Part shown: piece by piece, positions 10,859 through 17,779 of the stretch
Numbering within the stretch: position 1 is the first letter of the stretch
How the letters are laid out: each line of letters starts with the position of its first letter
DNA from: Croceibacterium_B sp963811255
GTDB taxonomy: Bacteria > Pseudomonadota > Alphaproteobacteria > Sphingomonadales > Sphingomonadaceae
DNA length: 64,000 nucleotides
Assembly: GCA_963811255.1 (NCBI GenBank)
Contig: CAWEQI010000003.1
Span: 1,178,001-1,242,000 of the forward strand
Reading direction: 5' to 3'
The notes under the pieces: model-generated
The model's database searches: none
What the model saw: the letters and a program-made list of their open reading frames with translations, nothing else
What the model was told of the DNA's origin: nothing
Made by a program: the position numbers and the translations under genes

Positions 10859-12442
10859 CTAAAACGCCAGCGCCTTGACGGTCTTGACGCCCTGCAGCCG
10901 GCCAGCCTGGTCGATCACCGCCTGCGGGATCGCCTGGTCGACGCTGAGCAACAGCACCGCTTCCCCGCCGGTCTCGCGCCGGCCGAGGTGGAAGGTGCCG
11001 ATGTTGATCCCCGCCTCGCCGAGCAGGCTGCCGATCCGGCCGATGAAGCCCGGCGCGTCTTCGTTGACGATGTAGAGCATGTGTCCGGCAAGGTCCGCCT
11101 CGATGCCGATGCCGAAGATCTCGACCAGCCGCGGGGCGCCGGCGCCGAACAGCGTGCCGGCGACCGAGCGATCGCCCTGGCTGGTGGCGACGGTGACCCG
11201 CAGCAGCGTATGGTAGACGCCTTCGCGGTCGTGGCGGATCGAGCGCACGTCGAGCCCGCGTTCCTTGGCGAGGTACGGCGCGTTGACCATGTTCACCGAG
11301 TCCGAATACTGCTTCATCAGGCCCGCGAGCACCGCACCTTCGATCGGCTTGCCGTTGAGTTCGGCGGCGGCCCCCGAGCGCTCGATGCTGATCTGGGTCA
11401 GGTTGCCGTGCGCCAACTGGCCGACCAGGCTGCCGAGCTTTTCGGCGAGGCCCATGTACGGCTTGAGCTTGGGCGCTTCCTCGGCACTGAGCGAAGGCAC
11501 ATTGAGCGCGTTGGTGATTCCGCCGGCAACCAGGTAATCGGCGATCTGTTCGGCCACCTGCAGCGCGACGTTGACCTGCGCCTCGTTGGTCGAGGCGCCG
11601 AGATGCGGCGTGCAGATGAAGTTCGGGGTGCCGAACAGCGGGTTCTCCTTGGCCGGTTCGACCGCGAAGACGTCGAGCGCGGCGCCGGCGATGTGGCCGC
11701 TCTCCAGCCCGTCTTTGAGCGCCGCCTCATCGATCAGCCCGCCGCGCGCGCAGTTGACGATGCGTACGCCCTTCTTGGTCTTCGCGAGGCGTTCGCGGCT
11801 GAGAATGTTGCGGGTCTCGTCGGTCAGCGGGGTATGGAGGGTGATGAAATCCGCTCGGGTGACGAGCGCTTCGAGATCGACCTTCTCAACCCCCAGCTCG
11901 ACCGCCCGATCCTCGGTCAGGAACGGATCGTAGGCGATCACCTTCATCCTCAGGCCGAGCGCCCGGGAGGCGACGATCGAGCCGATGTTGCCGGCGCCGA
12001 TCAGGCCCAGGGTCTTGCCGGTGACCTCGACGCCCATGAAGGCGTTCTTCGGCCACTCGCCCGCCTGGGTGCGGGCATTGGCTTCGGGAATCTGCCGGGC
12101 AAGCGCCATCAGCAGGGCGATCGCGTGCTCGGCGGTGGTGATCGAGTTGCCGAACGGCGTGTTCATCACCACCACGCCTTTCGAACTGGCGTACGGAATG
12201 TCGACGTTGTCGACCCCGATCCCGGCGCGGCCGATCACCTTGAGGTTGGTGGCCGCGTCGAGGATTTCCTTGGTGACTTTCGTGGCCGAGCGAATGGCGA
12301 GGCCGTCGTACTGGCCGATGATCGCCTTCAACTCGTCGGGCGTCTTTCCGGTGATCACGTCGACCTCGCAGCCGCGCTCGGTGAGGATGCGCTCGGCGTT
12401 GGGGTCCATCTTGTCGGAAATGAGGACTTTGGGTTTGGTCAT
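10859..12442 (-). CDS. serA: D-3-phosphoglycerate dehydrogenase
   Basis: SerA (527 aa, long form) oxidises 3-phosphoglycerate to 3-phosphohydroxypyruvate with NAD, the first step of serine synthesis in the cytosol. Seen in sequence: the NAD fold LGLIGAGNIGSIVASRA near residue 145, the NCARGGLIDEAAL stretch, catalytic CTPHLGAST, an intervening domain, and a C-terminal ACT domain (MLYIVNEDAPGFIGRIGSLL) where serine may feed back. GGAG precedes the ATG. It lies 99 bp downstream of serC, which supplies the next step, so the two are probably co-transcribed. Confidence 0.97.
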   Translation of the reverse strand: MTKPKVLISDKMDPNAERILTERGCEVDVITGKTPDELKAIIGQYDGLAIRSATKVTKEILDAATNLKVIGRAGIGVDNVDIPYASSKGVVVMNTPFGNSITTAEHAIALLMALARQIPEANARTQAGEWPKNAFMGVEVTGKTLGLIGAGNIGSIVASRALGLRMKVIAYDPFLTEDRAVELGVEKVDLEALVTRADFITLHTPLTDETRNILSRERLAKTKKGVRIVNCARGGLIDEAALKDGLESGHIAGAALDVFAVEPAKENPLFGTPNFICTPHLGASTNEAQVNVALQVAEQIADYLVAGGITNALNVPSLSAEEAPKLKPYMGLAEKLGSLVGQLAHGNLTQISIERSGAAAELNGKPIEGAVLAGLMKQYSDSVNMVNAPYLAKERGLDVRSIRHDREGVYHTLLRVTVATSQGDRSVAGTLFGAGAPRLVEIFGIGIEADLAGHMLYIVNEDAPGFIGRIGSLLGEAGINIGTFHLGRRETGGEAVLLLSVDQAIPQAVIDQAGRLQGVKTVKALAF

Positions 12443-12454
12443 GTGAAGTACTCC

Positions 12455-12538
12455 GTCATCCCGGCGAACGCCGGGATCGCTGGCCGCATGTCGCGGGCCA
12501 GGTGGGAAGCGGTCCCGGCTCGAGGCCGGGACGACGAC
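12455..12538. repeat. Double palindrome between serC and serA
   Basis: Two palindromes, CCCGGCGAACGCCGGG (12460-12475) and GTCCCGGCTCGAGGCCGGGAC (12512-12532), fill the gap between the serC stop and serA start. This is another dispersed intergenic family. In the transcript each would form a stable stem, which could tune serA relative to serC. Confidence 0.7.
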
Positions 12539-12541
12539 AAT

Positions 12542-13702
12542 TCAGAGGCGGCCGGCTTTCAGCTCTTCGTAAGCCCACTCGATCCACGGCAGCAGGCGGG
12601 CAATGTCCTCCTGCTCGACCGAGCCGCCGCACCAGATGCGCAAGCTCGGCGGGGCGTCGCGGTAGCCATTGAAGTCGTAGCCGATGTCCATCTTTTCGAG
12701 CGTCGAGGCGATTTTCTTGGGCACCGCGGCCTGCTCTTCGGGAGAGAGGCTCTCGTACCAGTCGCCCTGGAACACCATGCACACGCCGGTATTGGTCCGC
12801 TTGGCCGGATCGGGCACCATGTTGCGAACCCACGGGGTTGCCTCGATCCAGTCGAACACCGTCTGCGCGTTGCGGTCGGCGCGTTCGAACATCGCCTGGC
12901 GGCCGCCGATCGACTTCGCCCATTCGAGCGCGACGATGTAGTCCTCGGTCGCGAGCATCGAGGGTGTGTTGATCGTCGCGCCTTCGAAGATCGCGCGGTT
13001 GATCTTGCCGCCCTTCTTGATCCGGAACAGCTTGGGCAGCGGCCACGGCGGATCGTAGCTCTCGATCCGCTCGACCGCCTTGGGGCTGAGGATCAGCATC
13101 CCGTGCTGCGCTTCGGACCCCATCACCTTCTGCCACGAGTAGGTGGTGGCGTCGAGCTTGGGCCAGTCCATCTCCTGGGCGAAGATCGCGCTGGTGGCGT
13201 CGTTGATGGTGACGCCGGCGCGGCCCGGAGCGAGCCAGTCGGTGTTGGGAATTTTCGCGCCCGACGTGGTGCCGTTCCAGGTGAACACGACGTCGTTGTC
13301 CTGCGGAATGCTGGCGAGATCGGGAATCTCGCCGTAGTCGGCGTCGAGCGTGGTCAGCTTGGGCAGCTTGAGTTGCTTGACCGCGTTCTGGATCCACACG
13401 TTGCCAAAACTTTCCCACGCGGCGACGGTGGTCGGGCGCTCGCCGAGCATGGTCCACATCGCGCATTCGAGCGCGCCGGTGTCGGAGCCCGGCATGATGC
13501 CGACGAGGTAATCCTCGGGCACGCCGAGCAGCTCTTTGGAAAGGTCGATCGCGTACTTCAGCCGGCCTTTGGCATAGGCCGAGCGGTGCGAGCGGCCGAG
13601 CGAGCGGGTGTCGATCTTGTCGAGCGACCAGCCGGGCGGCTTGGCGGTGGGACCGGAAGAAAAGAAGGGGCGCTCCGGACGGAGCGTAGGTTCGTTCGAC
13701 AT
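12542..13702 (-). CDS. serC: Phosphoserine aminotransferase
   Basis: SerC (386 aa) is a class V PLP aminotransferase that turns 3-phosphohydroxypyruvate plus glutamate into phosphoserine. Seen: FFSSGPTAKPPGWSLD at the start, a glycine-rich PGSDTGALECAMWTMLG loop, NDATSAIFAQEMDW, the PLP-lysine region TTYSWQKVMGSEAQHG and INTPSMLATED. Length and these motifs fit the roughly 380-residue subgroup. The ATG at 13702 follows AAGGAGAG. It is first in the serC-serA-hisZ row, and a likely promoter lies about 60 bp upstream. Confidence 0.95.
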   Translation of the reverse strand: MSNEPTLRPERPFFSSGPTAKPPGWSLDKIDTRSLGRSHRSAYAKGRLKYAIDLSKELLGVPEDYLVGIMPGSDTGALECAMWTMLGERPTTVAAWESFGNVWIQNAVKQLKLPKLTTLDADYGEIPDLASIPQDNDVVFTWNGTTSGAKIPNTDWLAPGRAGVTINDATSAIFAQEMDWPKLDATTYSWQKVMGSEAQHGMLILSPKAVERIESYDPPWPLPKLFRIKKGGKINRAIFEGATINTPSMLATEDYIVALEWAKSIGGRQAMFERADRNAQTVFDWIEATPWVRNMVPDPAKRTNTGVCMVFQGDWYESLSPEEQAAVPKKIASTLEKMDIGYDFNGYRDAPPSLRIWCGGSVEQEDIARLLPWIEWAYEELKAGRL

Positions 13703-13762
13703 GTAAAGTCTCTCCTTGCAGAGAGCACGCGCGGCGTTGGGACCGCGTGGCCCGCCGGGCGC

Positions 13763-13788
13763 CCTATAGAGCGCGCCGACGGAGTCAA
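13763..13788 (-). promoter_or_regulatory. Candidate serC promoter
   Basis: Read on the minus strand, TTGACT is followed after 14 bp by TATAGG. The short spacing fits the Caulobacter-type housekeeping consensus better than E. coli sigma-70. Transcription would start near 13756 and give a leader of about 54 nt holding a GC-rich hairpin (GCCCGGCGGGC). A serC leader RNA is known in some alphaproteobacteria, but I cannot confirm a match here. Confidence 0.45.
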
Positions 13789-13846
13789 GCGCGGATGCGG
13801 TTGCAGCGGAAACCGGCTGACAGCAGGCGCGCCGAAAGGGGCCCAT

Positions 13847-14635
13847 TCAACGCGAGCGCGCGCGGCGTGAGGCCGGCTGCTTTTTCGTGTCCCGGTCCTC
13901 GCCGCTCTCCGGCTCGTCCTCTTCCACGACATCAGGCATGCGTTCCCGGACCATGCCGGCGACGTCGCGCCGCAGCGACAGCCCGGGACCTTCATCCACT
14001 CCGGATTCGCCGGCGGCGGAAGCGACCGTCGTCTCGAGCCCGGATTGCAGCCATATCCTGACCGCCTCCGCGGCGTGGCCGGCGTGCAGCTTGGTCATCA
14101 TGTTGGAGCGGTGGATCTCGACCGTGCGCGGGCTGATCCCGAGCTCGCGCGCGATCAGCTTGTTCGATCGGCCGATCGAAAGCAGCTCGAGCACTTCGCG
14201 TTCGCGCTTGCTGAGCAACGCCACGCGCCGGCGCGCATCGGCCAGACGGCGGCGGGCGCGGCCGTGCGCGTCCGCTTCCTCGACCACGCGGGCGAGCGAA
14301 CGCGCCAGGCGGCCGGCCTCGAGTGGCAACTGCAGGTAGTCGAGCGCCCCGCTCTTGATGGCGCCGACCACGCGCTCGATCTGCGGGTCCTCGGCGCAGA
14401 CGATCACCGGCAGCCAGACGCCCTTTTTGCCTAGCCGTTCGAACAGTTCGCCGAGCGAGACATCCATCGTCCGCTGGCGCAGCAGGATTATGCCGTCGTG
14501 GCCCGGGCGATCGAGCAGCTCGGCGAGGTCGGAGTAGACTTCGGCATGGTAGCCGAGGGCGAACGAGGTGCGCGCCTGCTCGGCGCGCGAGCGGCTGTCG
14601 CTGTCGACGATATGGAGGATCAGGCGCGTTTCCAT
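13847..14635 (-). CDS. LuxR/FixJ-type response regulator with degenerate receiver
   Basis: A 262-aa DNA-binding regulator. Residues 1-120 have receiver-like shape (LILHIVDSDSRSRAEQARTS; KSGALDYLQLPLEAGRLA), but the strand that should carry the phosphorylated Asp reads GIILLRQRTMDVS with no Asp there, so normal phosphorylation looks unlikely. Residues of about 140-195 are a standard LuxR helix-turn-helix (LSKREREVLELLSIGRSNKL, then GISPRTVEIHRSN). A charged tail of about 60 residues follows. It is downstream of the Anbu protease gene, with a perfect palindrome in the gap that could be its own operator. Confidence 0.85.
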   Translation of the reverse strand: METRLILHIVDSDSRSRAEQARTSFALGYHAEVYSDLAELLDRPGHDGIILLRQRTMDVSLGELFERLGKKGVWLPVIVCAEDPQIERVVGAIKSGALDYLQLPLEAGRLARSLARVVEEADAHGRARRRLADARRRVALLSKREREVLELLSIGRSNKLIARELGISPRTVEIHRSNMMTKLHAGHAAEAVRIWLQSGLETTVASAAGESGVDEGPGLSLRRDVAGMVRERMPDVVEEDEPESGEDRDTKKQPASRRARSR

Positions 14636-14741
14636 GCCGGCTTACTGCCCCCGCCGCGGCGACGCCTCACGCCAAGGCCGCACGGAATCGAAGATTGATC
14701 GGCCGGAAACCTTCGAACGCGGCGGAGAATCTTTGACAATT

Positions 14742-14762
14742 TTACCTCCAATCCGGAGGTAA
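14742..14762. promoter_or_regulatory. Perfect palindrome, candidate operator
   Basis: TTACCTCC-AATCC-GGAGGTAA is a perfect 8-bp inverted repeat in an AT-richer 199-bp gap. It lies 107 bp upstream of the response-regulator ATG. Its size and symmetry suit a dimeric regulator. It contains GGAGG in both orientations, but no gene starts close enough for these to be ribosome-binding sites. Confidence 0.5.
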
Positions 14763-14834
14763 CTTGGTATTCTTCCGATCGTCTTATGTCCGTACCGGTT
14801 CAGCCCTTATGGCTTTGATACTTGGGGTATTTCC

Positions 14835-15590
14835 CTACTGCTCCTCGGTGTCGTGGACGAAGCTGTAGTCGGGCAGCGAATGAAACGCCTTGCGCAGCGC
14901 CTCGCTCCAGCCCGAGGAAATCGATTCGAAATAGGGATCGCCGGCCTCGATCCGCTTGTGGTGCGCCGGGGCGAAGCCGTCGCGCTCGATCACCATCACG
15001 TCGAGCGGCAGGCCGACCGAGAGATTGGCCTTGAGCGTCGAATTGAAACTGACCATCAGCAGCTTGATCGCGTCCTCGAAGCTGAGGTTGCGGTCGTAGC
15101 CGCGGATCAGGATCGGCCGGCCGTATTTGGTCTCGCCGATCTGGAAAAACGGCGTGTCCCAGCTCGCCTCGATGAAATTGCCTTCGGGGTAGATCAGGAA
15201 CAGCCGCGGCTCCATCCCTTTGATCTGCCCGGCGAGGACCAGCGAGGCGGTGAACCGCCCCCGCCCCTGCTCGCCGTTCTCCTCCTGCGTTTCAAGCACC
15301 GTCTCGCGCAGCAGCTTGCCGACCTCGACCGCGGCCTGGAACATCGTCGGCACCTCGAGCAGCGAATGGCTGCGGTCTTCGGGCGCCTTCTGTCGCTCCT
15401 CGAGACCGCTGACGACCGCTTGGGTGGTGGCGAGGTTGCCGGCGGTCAGCAGGGCGACGATCCGCTCGCCGGGTACAGACCAGTGGTACATCTTGCGGAA
15501 CACCGAGATGTTGTCGACGCCCGAGTTGGTCCGGGTGTCGCTCATCAGCACGAGCCCTTGGTCGAGCACCATTCCCACGCAGTAGGTCAT
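14835..15590 (-). CDS. Anbu-type proteasome-like peptidase
   Basis: A 251-aa member of the Anbu (ancestral beta subunit, COG3484) family of N-terminal-nucleophile hydrolases. The start MTYCVGM exposes Thr once Met is removed. Catalytic partners follow at the right spacing: Asp in MSDTRTNSG (Asp18 before Met removal) and Lys in SVFRKMYHW (Lys33). Typical family blocks FTASLVLAGQI and LFLIYPEGNFIEA are present. In many genomes Anbu sits with transglutaminase, alpha-E and ATP-grasp genes; none is here, so its partners are elsewhere or absent. Its substrate is not established. Confidence 0.92.
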   Translation of the reverse strand: MTYCVGMVLDQGLVLMSDTRTNSGVDNISVFRKMYHWSVPGERIVALLTAGNLATTQAVVSGLEERQKAPEDRSHSLLEVPTMFQAAVEVGKLLRETVLETQEENGEQGRGRFTASLVLAGQIKGMEPRLFLIYPEGNFIEASWDTPFFQIGETKYGRPILIRGYDRNLSFEDAIKLLMVSFNSTLKANLSVGLPLDVMVIERDGFAPAHHKRIEAGDPYFESISSGWSEALRKAFHSLPDYSFVHDTEEQ

Positions 15591-15696
15591 AGAGCTCTGG
15601 CTCCCTGGTCCCTCGCCACTGCTGTTCGGCGAGTTGTCGTGCGACCGCGAGGCCTCCAGGGATTACCGCCATCGCGGCGAGGCGGCGGGCACGCCG

Positions 15697-16554
15697 TCAC
15701 TGCTGGACAGAGCCACCGGCTTCAGCGCCCCCGCCAGCCTCCAGCTCCTTCAGCACCGCGCGGATGCACTCGGGCGAGTTGGGGAAACCAACATGCGTGC
15801 AGCGTAGGGCGATCGCGCGGTCGCGCTCGCCGGGGCGGCCGCAGGCGGCGCGCGGGCTGACGATGCCGTCGCGCGGGCTCCATAGCGCCACGGTCTCGAC
15901 CGGCGGTTTTTCCGGCAGGTCGACATCGACCGGCGGGTCGTCGACCGCATGCCCGGTGACCAGGTGATAGATGCGCCAGACATTGTTGTCATACGGCGTT
16001 CCCGAAAACGGCGATCCCATGGTGATCACCTTGCTCACCGCCTCGGGATGACGCTTGGCCATTTCGCGAGCATAGAGCCCGCCGAGGCTCCAGCCGACCA
16101 TCACCACCGGCTGGCCGTAACGCTCCTGCACCGCCAGCAGACGGGCCGAGAGCTTGGCGAACAGCTCGGCGCTGGGGCCCATGTTGAAGCCCATGCCCCA
16201 GCGCTTGGCCTTGTGCCCGGCGCGCTCGAGCTGCTGGGCCATGTAGCGCATGCGGAAGGGATGCGTGCCGAAGCCCGGCAGCAGGATGACGATCCGCGGG
16301 TGCTTTGCCCGGGGGACCTCGAGCGGTGGCCTGAGCGCGCGGAGCATCGGCTCGGCCACCTCGCCCAGCTCTCCCCACAGGAAGCGCAGCGCGGGGCTGT
16401 GGGCGTGATCGGGCGCCGGACGGCCAAGCAGCTCGAACCGACGGGCGACCATCTCGCGCCAGGGGGATCGGTCGGGGTTCGGCGGGGGGGCCGGACGAGC
16501 ACGGGTGATGGCCTGTGGTGGCATGGAGTCCTTTGCCGCGCCTGGTCGTGACAT
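15697..16554 (-). CDS. Alpha/beta hydrolase (lipase-like)
   Basis: A 285-aa alpha/beta-fold hydrolase. HPRIVILLPGFGTHPFRMRY holds the oxyanion-hole strand, VVMVGWSLGGLYAREMAKRH has the nucleophile elbow GWSLGG, ALWSPRDGIVSP the acid, and ALRCTHVGFP the catalytic His. There is no signal peptide, so it is likely cytosolic. ATG at 16554 or 16524 could start it. It could be an esterase or a PHA-depolymerase-like enzyme; sequence alone does not say. Confidence 0.85.
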   Translation of the reverse strand: MSRPGAAKDSMPPQAITRARPAPPPNPDRSPWREMVARRFELLGRPAPDHAHSPALRFLWGELGEVAEPMLRALRPPLEVPRAKHPRIVILLPGFGTHPFRMRYMAQQLERAGHKAKRWGMGFNMGPSAELFAKLSARLLAVQERYGQPVVMVGWSLGGLYAREMAKRHPEAVSKVITMGSPFSGTPYDNNVWRIYHLVTGHAVDDPPVDVDLPEKPPVETVALWSPRDGIVSPRAACGRPGERDRAIALRCTHVGFPNSPECIRAVLKELEAGGGAEAGGSVQQ

Positions 16555-16570
16555 TTCTATGAATACGCGC

Positions 16571-17106
16571 TTAGCGGCCAGGGTTTCCGACCGGGCAATC
16601 CCCCACCCGCCGATTGTCGACCACCAGCGAGAGGGTTTCGCGGCCGCCGGGGATGCTCGGGCCGGACTGGACGATGGTGAGATCGATGTGCGAACGATCG
16701 GGCGCGCCGGTGCCTTCGACCGACACGGTCGAGCCGAGCTTGGCGCCCGAGCGGGACTGCATGCGCGCGCTCAGCTTCGTGTCGTTGGCGACGAACCGTT
16801 CGAACGTGCAATCGTCCTGCTCGCTTTGCCTGACCAGGTCCTGGAAGCCGCGCGCGACGCCGGCCGGGGTGAGGCAGAACTGGCGCGCCTGCGGGAGGAT
16901 CTGCCCGAACTTGTCGCGCATCGTGTCTTCGGTCGGCGGCGCCGCGCCGGGCAGGTCGAAACCGGTCAGCCGCGCAGTGCTGCGATACAGCCCGGGCAGC
17001 GGCTTCACCATCTTGGCGCCCTTTTGCAGCACCTCTTGCGATCCGGGCCCTCGGCGTGGCAGCCGGCGAGCACGAGCAGCGCCAGCGGCGGCGTCAGCTG
17101 TTGCAT
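16571..17106 (-). CDS. DUF3617 lipoprotein, second copy, frameshifted near its start
   Basis: The ATG at 17106 overlaps the end of the upstream DUF3617 gene by 13 bp and opens a lipoprotein signal (MQQLTPPLALLVLAGC), but this frame stops at 17005. The DUF3617 domain lies in the next frame: 16571-17032 encodes 153 residues from a GTG at 17032 (SQEVLQKGAKMVKPLPGLY...TGFDLPGA). One inserted base around 17041-17050, in the GGGCCCGGA run, would join signal and domain into one protein like its neighbour. It is either a real mutation or a sequencing error. The domain half contains four cysteines; DUF3617 function is unknown. Confidence 0.7.
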
Positions 17107-17645
17107 TCGCCGACGCGCTGGGAATCCACGCGCATCTTCATGTGCATGCTCTTGCCCGCCATGCCCGGCATGGCCTGGGTCATGTCCATCACCATGCTCG
17201 ACGAATCGCCCGAGAAGGAGCCGTCGATCGTGACCGTGCCGTTCGGACCGCCCCCGCCCGAACACTGCATTTCGCCCTTGATGCTGTTGGCCGAGGTGTC
17301 GAGCTTGACCACGCTGCAGTTGCTTTGCGCCAGGTGGCGAACCATGTCGCGCGGGCCCTGCTCGGTCTCCGCTTCGGTCAGGCAATAGCTGTGCGAGCGG
17401 GTGAACTGGCCGCTCATCGTCGCCTTGATGCTGCCGGCCTCGGAGGCGGGCAGGCCGGGCACGTCGAAATCGAGCAGCGTGCTCTTGGTCTGGTATTCGC
17501 CCGGCTGCATCTTCGGCGCGGCAGCCGCCTTCTCGGCCACCTGCTCGTTCGTCAACGGCGTCTTCGATTCGGCCTTCTTGTTCCCGCCGGAGCAGGCGGA
17601 CAGCGCGAGAAATGCGGCGGCTGCGGCGATCGTGTTGCTGTGCAT
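17094..17645 (-). CDS. DUF3617 domain lipoprotein
   Basis: A 183-aa lipoprotein: AAAAAFLALSACSGG gives a lipobox with Cys at about residue 18. A linker of about 25 residues leads to the DUF3617 domain (MQPGEYQTKSTLLDFDVPGL; SYCLTEAETEQGPRDMV; NCSVVKLDTSANSIKGEMQC), with cysteines probably paired as disulfides in the periplasm. Met is frequent near the C-terminus (SSSMVMDMTQAMPGMAGKSM). It is followed by a paralogue whose start overlaps its stop, a sign of translational coupling. Function unknown. Confidence 0.88.
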   Translation of the reverse strand: MHSNTIAAAAAFLALSACSGGNKKAESKTPLTNEQVAEKAAAAPKMQPGEYQTKSTLLDFDVPGLPASEAGSIKATMSGQFTRSHSYCLTEAETEQGPRDMVRHLAQSNCSVVKLDTSANSIKGEMQCSGGGGPNGTVTIDGSFSGDSSSMVMDMTQAMPGMAGKSMHMKMRVDSQRVGECNS

Positions 17646-17750
17646 CGAAGGCTTCCCCCCTCACCCGGAAAGAGGGCAAGCTATCAAGCCGCACACTCTC
17701 TGCCAACGTTGTTGCCCAGTCCTTGCACAAGCGCCGCCGAGGCGTTGCAT

Positions 17751-17765
17751 GTCCGCCCTTTGTTC
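17751..17765. promoter_or_regulatory. Near-consensus LexA box upstream of uvrB
   Basis: GTCC-GCCCTTT-GTTC differs by one base from GTTC-N7-GTTC. It ends 15 bp before the uvrB ATG, close enough to block transcription start or a short-leader transcript. Given the perfect box at uvrA, SOS control of uvrB is plausible, but the single mismatch and the position leave doubt. Confidence 0.45.
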
Positions 17766-17779
17766 TCCATATCGGTAAC

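Noticed and set aside
10841..13870. 1009-codon open frame on the plus strand opposite serA and serC
   Set aside because: It crosses two clear genes and the repeat between them on the other strand. No ribosome-binding site or domain is apparent.
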